Shown: positions 13,189-20,023 of the stretch, piece after piece
How the letters are laid out: each line of letters opens with the position of its first letter
Position numbering within the stretch: position 1 is the first letter of the stretch
Source: a virus
IMG/VR virus record: IMGVR_UViG_3300047546_000751
Span: 1-24,316 of that record
DNA length: 24,316 nt
Strand: one strand, 5' to 3'
Translations under genes and position numbers: made by a program
The notes under the pieces: generated by a model
What the model was told of the DNA's origin: nothing
Database searches by the model: none
What the model saw: only the letters and a program-made list of their open reading frames with translations

Positions 13189-14097
13189 TTAGTAACCGAT
13201 TGGATGATCTGATTCTCTTTGATAATCTACATCGTAGATTGGTTCGATCTCTGTAAATTGTAGTTGCATGGAATACTGCGCCATGGTTGCGTCAGAATCA
13301 TCATATGTCATGTATGAACCAAGGGGAGTATAATCAACTGCACAATTTTTTAGAGCGCAACATTTCTTAATTAAATTAATCGATGGGTGTGTTTGAGATG
13401 TTCCCTTTAGATACTTAATCTCAAAGACATATGGTGCCTTAAGGAACAACCTGCCAGGGGTAAGTCTGACAGCCATGTTTTCTTTGAAGAACCGAATAAT
13501 TCTTTTTACTGATTTACCCTCTCTTTCATTTCTTGCAGTCATCTTAAATGTGAATTGAAAATCTCTAAGAGTTGGTCCTTGGAAAAGCAATTCAAGGTTT
13601 GGGTTAATGATTTGTCCGGTTGCCCTAGAAAGAAGACCTTCTCCAACACCAGCAGCTTGTTCTGCCATGTAGAGATTTGCGAGTTTTGGATCCTGAAGAA
13701 CGTCTTTAGCAAGTCCACCAAGATTCTGACCAAGATTATCAAAGCTCTTAGTGTCCATGAAGTCCAGAGATGAATTGACAAGTCTTCTCTGAAGTTCGTT
13801 TAGTGACTTTGCTTCCCACTGAACAGAGTTACTATCTGTAATTGGTGCTTGAACTGGAAGATATGCAGTTGGGCCGATTCTTCTATACTTCACATCACCA
13901 ACTTGCAGACCACCAGACGCTGCCGTGCCAAGAGCTTTGGCCAACTCCCAAACAGTAAATGAAACCCGATCCTGTTCGGGATCCATGTTGATAGGGTAGG
14001 TTAGAAATGCACCGCCAAAAGAATCGCTAGTATCTGGTGATGCAATAGGAGTTGATGATACATCTCCTGCTTGTGCTGGATCCGTTGCTTCTGGCAT
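13189..14097 (-). CDS. 48: Baseplate tail-tube cap protein gp48
   Basis: The protein has 302 residues (T4 gp48 is about 364). The C-terminal half holds the family hallmark: NPNLELLFQGPTLRDFQFTF, then KMTARNEREGKSVKRIIRFFK and the end GSYMTYDDSDATMAQYSMQL with FTEIEPIYDVDY. This fold is tail-tube-like and forms the ring from which tube polymerisation starts on the hub. The N-terminal 30 residues are low-complexity (TDPAQAGDVSSTPIASPDTS). A late promoter (CATAAATA) lies 22 nt upstream of the ATG. A central helical insertion (about 115-160) with AAGVGEGLLS resembles a membrane- or assembly-related helix. Gp53 follows directly. Confidence 0.88.
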   Translation of the reverse strand: MPEATDPAQAGDVSSTPIASPDTSDSFGGAFLTYPINMDPEQDRVSFTVWELAKALGTAASGGLQVGDVKYRRIGPTAYLPVQAPITDSNSVQWEAKSLNELQRRLVNSSLDFMDTKSFDNLGQNLGGLAKDVLQDPKLANLYMAEQAAGVGEGLLSRATGQIINPNLELLFQGPTLRDFQFTFKMTARNEREGKSVKRIIRFFKENMAVRLTPGRLFLKAPYVFEIKYLKGTSQTHPSINLIKKCCALKNCAVDYTPLGSYMTYDDSDATMAQYSMQLQFTEIEPIYDVDYQRESDHPIGY

Positions 14098-14117
14098 TAT
14101 GAGATAATGGTTTGTAT

Positions 14118-14462
14118 TTATTTATGAGAGAATTTGGCGAACGGTATTTTTCGTAATTCTGAGATTTCTTCTGGATATACTATATGAAGTTTTCCAATCA
14201 CTTCAATCCATGTATATTGTCTTGCCATTCCCCAATGAAAATTGATCGCTCTGAATCCCCATTTTTCAATTGAAGTAACCGCAACTAGTGGATGGGCGTC
14301 ATATTCAAAGTTACTTGTCTTTGGATAATAAACAAATGTATAATACCCACCAACTTCGGGTATTAATACCGATTCTGTAAAGACTTCCAAAATACTCATC
14401 ATAAGAGAGTCTGGATCTAGTTGCCCCTCTATCTTTTTATTGAGATCTTGTATTCTACTCAT
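14118..14462 (-). CDS. Conserved structural-operon protein of unknown function
   Basis: The protein has 114 residues, MSRIQDLNKKIEGQLDPDSL with SILEVFTESVLIPEVGGYYT, FVYYPKTSNFEYDAHPLVAV and GFRAINFHWGMARQYTW. The strong aromatic and Gly pattern suggests a compact beta-rich fold. I recognise it as a protein that recurs between gp48 and gp4 in cyanophages but know no confirmed role; a small baseplate or tail component is the likely reading from context. It overlaps gp4 by 4 nt (ATGA), and its stop codon overlaps the late promoter for gp48. Confidence 0.65.
   Translation of the reverse strand: MSRIQDLNKKIEGQLDPDSLMMSILEVFTESVLIPEVGGYYTFVYYPKTSNFEYDAHPLVAVTSIEKWGFRAINFHWGMARQYTWIEVIGKLHIVYPEEISELRKIPFAKFSHK
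14119..14126 (-). promoter_or_regulatory. T4-type late promoter of gp48-gp53
   Basis: Read on the minus strand, CATAAATA matches the T4 late element at 7 of 8 positions. It ends 21 nt before the gp48 ATG and overlaps the last codons of the upstream gene. Confidence 0.6.
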
Positions 14463-14914
14463 CCCTTTAATCCCAACTCATCTTCGGTGATAACCTTAAA
14501 TTCAATCATATTATCCTTACAGAATTCTCTTGCTGCCTGCCACTTTGATTGATTTACAGCATAAGTTTGAACTTCTGTGATATATGATTTTGTTGTCCTA
14601 GATCTTGGTTTTGGTGGTAAAGTTGATTTTTTGGGTTTGACTTCAATCAGATACTTATGTTTTTTTCCATCATTCTCCAAAACTTCAATTAGAAAATCCG
14701 GATAATATCTACACACCTTTTCTTTCACTGGATTCCAATATGGAATTGAGAACTCTTCGGACCCATATCTAAGAACCGCTGATGTCCTATCGCACCACTT
14801 CATAAATTTAAGTTCCCAACTGCTTCTGTAAATTATGTTTGAAGGATCTCCAATATATTTCTCTGGGTTTTGTGGATGGAATCTTCCTTGATAATACTTA
14901 GAATCTTTGGGCAT
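14459..14914 (-). CDS. 4: Head completion protein gp4 (nuclease-fold)
   Basis: The protein has 151 residues from the ATG at 14914 (MPKDSKYYQGRFHPQNPEKY). The family pattern SSWELKFMKWCD, YGSEEFSIPYWNPVKEKVCRYYPDF and YLIEVKPK is clear. It contains a PD-(D/E)XK-type site: E34, P72-D73 and E91-V-K93, as in TnsA-like nucleases. T4 gp4 (gp50/65) stabilises filled heads and possibly trims the DNA end before tail joining. A GTG at 14959 would extend the frame, but the late promoter at 14938-14945 lies inside that extension, so the ATG at 14914 is preferred. It is the first gene of the minus-strand late operon. Confidence 0.88.
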   Translation of the reverse strand: MPKDSKYYQGRFHPQNPEKYIGDPSNIIYRSSWELKFMKWCDRTSAVLRYGSEEFSIPYWNPVKEKVCRYYPDFLIEVLENDGKKHKYLIEVKPKKSTLPPKPRSRTTKSYITEVQTYAVNQSKWQAAREFCKDNMIEFKVITEDELGLKG

Positions 14915-14937
14915 ACATAATATATAAGAGTAAGCTT

Positions 14938-14945
14938 TATTTATA
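14938..14945 (-). promoter_or_regulatory. T4-type late promoter of the gp4 operon
   Basis: A perfect TATAAATA on the minus strand, 23 nt before the gp4 ATG. It is immediately next to the ATG (14947) of the divergent plus-strand tail gene. Confidence 0.68.
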
Positions 14946-14946
14946 A

Positions 14947-15777
14947 ATGCCCGCACCAAAACCGGTAATTAAGACTAACTCTCAGATTAAGTCTCTCCTA
15001 CTTCAACCATCCCTAACGTCACACTTTCAGGCATGGTTGGAACCGCCACCGGATCTGCGTCAGTTCTATGATGCCGAGCATCTTTCTTTATCATGTCATG
15101 AGGCAGCCCTTCCTGGTTCTGCAATCATGACTGCAGAATTGAATGATGATTATACCGGAGTCACAGAAAGACTTGGTTATCGCAGGCAGCATGATGAAAG
15201 AGCAACCTTTACATTCTATGTTGATCTTGGTGGATCCACAAAGGGATCATATAGTGTAATTTGGTTTTTTGAGAAGTGGATTCAATATGCTATGAATGAT
15301 GACGATCAAAGAAAAGATAAGAATCGTTTCTATCGAGTAAGATATTCTGATCGATACAGATCTCCGGAAATTTATATCAATAAGTTTGAACGCGAAATGC
15401 AAGGAACATATCTTGCATATACATTCCTGCAAGCATATCCAGTTGAAATGATTACCATGCCTGTCAAGTATACTACATCAGAATTGATGATGTGTACGGT
15501 GTCATTTACATATAACAGATTTATTGTTGAGAGATTGGGATATGGAAGTGGAAATAACAATCCGCGATTTGCTGGTAATCCTGCGCAAACTCCAGTCAAT
15601 CAGAATAGAAATTCACCAAGTCCTCAAAATCCAAATAATAGACCCGTTAATGGTGCAGTGTATAATGATTTCTTGAATGGAGATACTCAAAGAAATGGTA
15701 GAGCAATTGGCAATCCGGCCCTTGATCAATATGGCACAAGAGATCAACTTGGCAGATCACAGGGTCTATTGGGGTGA
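14947..15777 (+). CDS. Tail-tube-fold (gp19-like) baseplate/tube protein
   Basis: The protein has 276 residues. The core (about 40-200) has the pattern of the T4 gp19 tail-tube family: LSLSCHEAALPGS, TGVTERLGYRR, ATFTFYVDLG, WFFEKWIQY, IYINKFEREMQGTYLAYTFL, AYPVEMITMP and CTVSFTYNRF. It is longer than gp19 (about 163 residues) because of an Asn/Pro/Gln-rich disordered tail (about 205-276). Such longer gp19-like proteins in cyanophages are probably hub- or tube-associated baseplate parts (compare gp54/gp48) rather than the main tube protein. The start is 33 nt from the divergent gp4 start. No clear plus-strand late promoter is seen in that small gap. Confidence 0.75.
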   Translation: MPAPKPVIKTNSQIKSLLLQPSLTSHFQAWLEPPPDLRQFYDAEHLSLSCHEAALPGSAIMTAELNDDYTGVTERLGYRRQHDERATFTFYVDLGGSTKGSYSVIWFFEKWIQYAMNDDDQRKDKNRFYRVRYSDRYRSPEIYINKFEREMQGTYLAYTFLQAYPVEMITMPVKYTTSELMMCTVSFTYNRFIVERLGYGSGNNNPRFAGNPAQTPVNQNRNSPSPQNPNNRPVNGAVYNDFLNGDTQRNGRAIGNPALDQYGTRDQLGRSQGLLG

Positions 15778-15783
15778 TAAATA
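15776..15783 (+). promoter_or_regulatory. T4-type late promoter of gp26-gp51-tape-measure genes
   Basis: GATAAATA matches the late element at 7 of 8 positions. It starts in the TGA stop of the preceding gene, and its end is 25 nt before the gp26 ATG. Confidence 0.5.
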
Positions 15784-15808
15784 AAGCATCTGAACTTTTT
15801 GAGAGATT

Positions 15809-16528
15809 ATGCCATTACCAAAGATTTCTACTCCGACTTATGAATTGGAACTGCCATCAACGGGAAAAAAGATAGAGTATAGACCATTTTTGGTCAGGGA
15901 AGAAAAGCTCCTTGTGTTGGCATTAGAAAGTCAGGATACTAAACAAATTTCCACAGCAATTAAAAACGTAATCAAGAATTGTATTGAGACAAAAGGAATT
16001 AAGGTAGAAACTCTTCCCACCTTTGATATTGAATACATCTTCTTGAACATCAGAGGAAAGTCTGTTGGAGAGGAGATTGAAGTGAATATCATTTGTCCCG
16101 ATGATGAAATAACTACTGTCTTAACTAAGATCAGTGTTGATGATATTCATGTCCAAAAGAATCCTGAGCACAATAAAAAAATTAATCTTGATGATTCGTT
16201 AATGATGGAGATGAAATATCCATCATTGGATCAATTTGTCAAGAGTAATTTTGATCTTGAATCTGACAATAACATGGAGCAATCGTTTGATTTGATTGCA
16301 TCATGTATCGATAAAATTTATAATGAAGAGGAAGTCTGGGTTGCTTCTGATGTAACCAAAAAGGAACTTAGTGATTTCCTTGATCAGATGAATACAACTC
16401 AATTCAAACAGATTGAAAAATTCTTTGAAACGATGCCTAAACTATCACATACTGTGACGGTTAAGAATCCAAACACTGGAGTTGAGAGTGAGGTTGTTCT
16501 AGAGGGACTATCAAGTTTTTTCGCTTAG
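15809..16528 (+). CDS. 26: Baseplate hub assembly protein gp26 (tail chaperone-like)
   Basis: The protein has 239 residues. The N-terminus (PLPKISTPTYELELPSTGKK, then IEYRPFLVREEKLLVLALES) is the typical start of the T4 gp26-type baseplate family. It is followed by helical regions (ISTAIKNVIKNCI, NNMEQSFDLIASCIDKIYN) and the end LEGLSSFFA. It is needed for hub assembly in T4. Its position directly before gp51 and two tape-measure-like genes matches lambda gpG, and the last codons contain a T_TTT_TTC heptamer that could shift ribosomes into gp51. It lies 31 nt after the preceding gene with a late promoter between. Confidence 0.82.
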   Translation: MPLPKISTPTYELELPSTGKKIEYRPFLVREEKLLVLALESQDTKQISTAIKNVIKNCIETKGIKVETLPTFDIEYIFLNIRGKSVGEEIEVNIICPDDEITTVLTKISVDDIHVQKNPEHNKKINLDDSLMMEMKYPSLDQFVKSNFDLESDNNMEQSFDLIASCIDKIYNEEEVWVASDVTKKELSDFLDQMNTTQFKQIEKFFETMPKLSHTVTVKNPNTGVESEVVLEGLSSFFA

Positions 16529-16543
16529 CCATGTCCCACATGG
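16516..16543 (+). promoter_or_regulatory. Candidate -1 programmed ribosomal frameshift signal
   Basis: The heptamer T_TTT_TTC (16516-16522) is in phase with gp26 codons TTT-TTC. A 6-nt spacer (16523-16528, including the TAG stop) leads to a perfect 6-bp hairpin, CCATGT (16529-16534), loop CCC, ACATGG (16538-16543). After a -1 slip, translation continues CGC-TTA-GCC-ATG directly into gp51. The hairpin also buries the gp51 ATG. Confidence 0.6.
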
Positions 16544-16713
16544 ATCTTGAAAACTATTTCGTATTAAATTTCTCTTTAATGCAGTATCATAAATATTCAT
16601 TAACAGAGATAGAAAATATGATTCCTTGGGAGAGAGATGTCTATGTGGGTATGTTGAAGAATCATCTTGAAGAAGAACGATTAAAAGCAGAGGCTCAGAA
16701 AAATGCCCGTTGA
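16531..16713 (+). CDS. 51: Baseplate hub assembly catalyst gp51
   Basis: The protein has 60 residues, MSHMDLENYFVLNFSLMQYH, then KYSLTEIENMIPWERDVYVG and a charged helix (LKNHLEEERLKAEAQKNAR). The sequence LxxxEx(M/I)xPWERDxY matches the C-terminal conserved part of gp51-type and G/T-type tail chaperones. It is much shorter than T4 gp51 (about 249). It could be made alone from the ATG at 16531 (or 16540) or as a C-terminal extension of gp26 by -1 frameshift, since its frame is open back through CGC-TTA-GCC to the slippery site. It overlaps the tape-measure gene by 11 nt. Confidence 0.75.
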   Translation: MSHMDLENYFVLNFSLMQYHKYSLTEIENMIPWERDVYVGMLKNHLEEERLKAEAQKNAR

Positions 16714-19700
16714 TTCTTTGGGAAAACTTTCCCTCTATACTGGCACTAAACAGACTGATTCAATATCAGAAGAAGATATTAACGATATTATCCTCCGACT
16801 CCTTGGGTTGGAGGATACTTTTGATATTGACTATGATACATATAAGACCCTGCTAAAACAAAGATTAATTGAGAATCAGATTCTTACCAGTAAGGGAAGG
16901 GCGATGCCTTCCGAAGAAGCTGAACTTCTTACCGGAGAATTAAAGAGAATCAAAGGAAAGGTTGGCAGATTTACAATCAAGAAGAAGAAGATTGGTGTAG
17001 ATGCGTTTAAGAAATCTACTGCTGGAGCAACTGATTCTGGAGTAAAGAATAATGTAAAGACTGCTGGATTTTTATTTGGAAAACCTGGCAACGGGCCACG
17101 TAAAACAGAATCTCCAGCGAGTAGTGTTAGACCAGTAGATGATAAAGAAGAAAAAAAGGGTGCTGATAGGAGCACACGATTCGTAGACTCTTTAAAAAAT
17201 ATTGGGGAATCCCTACAAAATATCCTTAACACTTTAAGGAATCAGTCCAAATCAGAAAAGAAGGAAGAGGAAAAGAATAGACGGGAAAAAGTAAGATCAA
17301 AAAGATCAAAGGAAGAAGAAAAATTAGAGAAGAAAAGAGCAAAAGAATTAAAAAAATTGCAGGAACAATTAATTGCTCCAATTAAAGGTCCCCTTGAAAG
17401 AATTTGGAATTTCATTAAGTATACTTTCCTTGGTGCAGCATTCAATTCATTAATGAAGTGGATAAGTGATCCAAAAAATGCCAAGAAAGTTGAGGTTCTT
17501 GGGCGTTTACTTAAGACATTCTGGCCAGCTCTATTAGCAGCATTCTTGTTGTTCATGACGCCCTTTGGTGGGTTTGTTCGCAATACTATTAAATTAGTGG
17601 GATTCTTTGCCAAAGGTATGGCAAAGATTATGCCTATGCTTCTGTCGGCATTAAGGAATTTAAAGCTCACTGCTGGAGGAAGATTAACTGGTCGCGGAAA
17701 GGTTGCAGCAGCTGCTGGTCTTTTTCTGGCGGGTGCTGCTATTCCTGCTCTATTTCCAGGAACAGTTGATGCTCAAGAAAGAAAAACCGAAAGTGCTCCC
17801 GGATCAAAAGAGGAAAAGATAAAGAAACTGCAAGCAGAAAAATCACAGGTTGGATTATTTGATCCGTGGGGCAAAAAAGCAGAGATTGATGAGCAAATTT
17901 ATCGCCTCAGAACCGGAGAAACTAAGAGATATGCTGGCGGCGGCCGAATCTTTAGTGGATTTGTTGGTCATGATACGGGAACTTCTGTAACCGGAGCGGG
18001 ACAAGATACTCAATTGATGCCAGTAGAAGGTGGTGGCAGTGCTGTATTGGCAAAGGGCGAATTGGTTCTTAATGAAGAGCAGCAACAAAGACTTGCTAAT
18101 GAGACTGGTGTAGATCCAGCAAAATTTGCAGTTGGAGGTGGAGGGTCAGATGTTGCCGGTCAACTTAGACCAGTTGGTGCTCAAGATCCTCTAGGTGCAA
18201 TTAGGTCTCAAACTCAAGCATTCTCTCAGGGTGGCATAATTGGTTCAGGAAAAATTGGATCAACCGGTTCACAATCTTCAACGGCAAATTCCACCAACAT
18301 TTGGGACTACTATAGTGAACTCATAAAGTCTGGTAAGTTTAAAGACATTTTTACACAAAAACCAGAACCAGAAAAGGAAAAGAAAGAAGGTGATTATAAT
18401 AGTGTATGGAATGACTTTGTAAAAAATGCATTCCTAAATCATGGATTGGGAGGCACACAAACCTCAGCACCGAAGACTACTGTTAGTGGACCATCAAATG
18501 CTGCCAATACATCCACAAGTGGCAAGATCGATCTTGCTATGGGCATGTGGAGAAAGTATAGAGATCAAAAGGATTATAAGAACGCTGATGCAATAGGCAA
18601 GAATATTTGGAATCTTAAGTATGGTGCTCAGCATAAAGCATCTCAAACACCAAATCCCCTAATGAAGGGTTTTGTTGCAGCACCTACAACACCATCTCTG
18701 GCGCCAGTATCAGTACCTGCCCCAGCAGCACCTAAAGTAGAAGGATATGCTGGAGGAGGAAGAGTTGCACCTGCCCAATTAGGTGCAATTGTTGGTGGGG
18801 CGAATGCGAAAAATATTAATTCTGTATATAAGCAATCACTACCACTTCTTTTCCAAATGCTTCAGGGTGGAAGATGGAAGGATAAGGGGTGGGGAAGTAA
18901 GGAGTTTATGCAAATGCTTACTGCACGAATGTTGCAGGAAAGTCATAACTTCACAAAAACCAGAGAACTTGCTGACGTATCACCATCAGATCCAAAGGGC
19001 AAGCCGGGTTGGAATTACTTTAATCGTATTCGCGGATATGGAAATAATCCCGCATTAGGTAATAAAGGAGATGCTGATGGTTATAATTTCATTGGAAGAG
19101 GTCCAGTTCAACTTACTGGAAGAGCAAATTATGAGATGTTTAATAAATGGTTGCAGAGAAATGGATATAAGGGATATGACGTTGTAAAAAATCCCGGATT
19201 GATTGAAAAGGACCCCAAGGTTCAAGCACTTTCAGTCCTTTCATATTTGGAAAATCGCCAAAAGTTATTCCCGGATGCTAATCTGGCACAGATGGCATCT
19301 AGTGGAAATCTTAAAGATTTTGTTTACGCTATTAATGGTGGACATCATGGATTGGATGTGACGCAAAAAAATCTTCAGGCAATCAAAACTCATAATGTGG
19401 ATTTCAATAAACCACCAAGTATTGTTGCAACACAACCACAAGCACCAAAGAGAAATTGGGTTCAGAGATTATTGAATAGACCTGCCGCACCCGCAGCTAA
19501 ACCTGCTACAAAACCATCTGCACCCGCAGCAGCACCACAAAGATCCTGGTATGATCCACGTGGTTGGGTCGGTAAGAAAGATGGTGGTTCTATGATCACC
19601 GAAAATACTGGCATGAATATTCCTGGAGCGACTGCAGATAGGCAATTGGTTGCCCTTCAACCAGGAGAAAACCATTATATCTTCACTAAGAGATTTGTTG

Positions 19701-20017
19701 ATCGTGGGGGTCTTGATGCTGTTGATAATTTGGTTGCTCAGTTCGATCCACATTCTGCTCCAGCAAAAGATGGTCGTCGTTCAAACTTTGCCCAAATTAG
19801 CAATCAGGTAAATAGAGATGTGCCTGGACCACCAGTAAAGAATTCTGGAAATAGCATGTCACTTCCAGCTATTAGACAATCCGCTATGTCTGGACCACTT
19901 GGACAAATGGAAGCAATGGATACTACTGGTTCTGAGGTTCCAATATTCTCTGCAGCTGCTGGTTCTGGAATACCAGAAAGAAGTAGACTTTGTGAAATCT
20001 ACGGGATTGTGGGGTAA
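16703..20017 (+). CDS. Tape-measure-like tail protein with GH19 chitinase/lysozyme domain
   Basis: The protein has 1104 residues. In order: a helical N-terminus; a Lys/Glu coiled coil (about 181-225); IWNFIKYTFLGAAFNSL and hydrophobic helices (about 230-340, clearest at 272-292); tape-measure-type motifs YAGGGRIF and GGGSAVLAKGELVLNEEQ (about 410-460); a GH19-like domain (about 690-895) with the catalytic Glu candidate E746 in LQESHNF and the signature GRGPVQLTG (798-806); a Pro/Ala linker; and the motif WYDPRGWVGK, followed by QLVALQPGENHYIFTKRFVD. GH19 enzymes cut chitin or peptidoglycan glycan strands. Position after gp26/gp51, length, hydrophobic helices and hydrolase domain support a tape measure that helps DNA pass the cell wall. 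A fibre-like or internal virion protein is the alternative. Confidence 0.72.
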   Translation: MPVDSLGKLSLYTGTKQTDSISEEDINDIILRLLGLEDTFDIDYDTYKTLLKQRLIENQILTSKGRAMPSEEAELLTGELKRIKGKVGRFTIKKKKIGVDAFKKSTAGATDSGVKNNVKTAGFLFGKPGNGPRKTESPASSVRPVDDKEEKKGADRSTRFVDSLKNIGESLQNILNTLRNQSKSEKKEEEKNRREKVRSKRSKEEEKLEKKRAKELKKLQEQLIAPIKGPLERIWNFIKYTFLGAAFNSLMKWISDPKNAKKVEVLGRLLKTFWPALLAAFLLFMTPFGGFVRNTIKLVGFFAKGMAKIMPMLLSALRNLKLTAGGRLTGRGKVAAAAGLFLAGAAIPALFPGTVDAQERKTESAPGSKEEKIKKLQAEKSQVGLFDPWGKKAEIDEQIYRLRTGETKRYAGGGRIFSGFVGHDTGTSVTGAGQDTQLMPVEGGGSAVLAKGELVLNEEQQQRLANETGVDPAKFAVGGGGSDVAGQLRPVGAQDPLGAIRSQTQAFSQGGIIGSGKIGSTGSQSSTANSTNIWDYYSELIKSGKFKDIFTQKPEPEKEKKEGDYNSVWNDFVKNAFLNHGLGGTQTSAPKTTVSGPSNAANTSTSGKIDLAMGMWRKYRDQKDYKNADAIGKNIWNLKYGAQHKASQTPNPLMKGFVAAPTTPSLAPVSVPAPAAPKVEGYAGGGRVAPAQLGAIVGGANAKNINSVYKQSLPLLFQMLQGGRWKDKGWGSKEFMQMLTARMLQESHNFTKTRELADVSPSDPKGKPGWNYFNRIRGYGNNPALGNKGDADGYNFIGRGPVQLTGRANYEMFNKWLQRNGYKGYDVVKNPGLIEKDPKVQALSVLSYLENRQKLFPDANLAQMASSGNLKDFVYAINGGHHGLDVTQKNLQAIKTHNVDFNKPPSIVATQPQAPKRNWVQRLLNRPAAPAAKPATKPSAPAAAPQRSWYDPRGWVGKKDGGSMITENTGMNIPGATADRQLVALQPGENHYIFTKRFVDRGGLDAVDNLVAQFDPHSAPAKDGRRSNFAQISNQVNRDVPGPPVKNSGNSMSLPAIRQSAMSGPLGQMEAMDTTGSEVPIFSAAAGSGIPERSRLCEIYGIVG

Positions 20018-20023
20018 TACAAA

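Noticed and set aside
14942-14949. Plus-strand TATAAATG as late promoter of the gp19-like gene
   Set aside because: Its transcript would start after the ATG at 14947, so it could not express that gene from its start.
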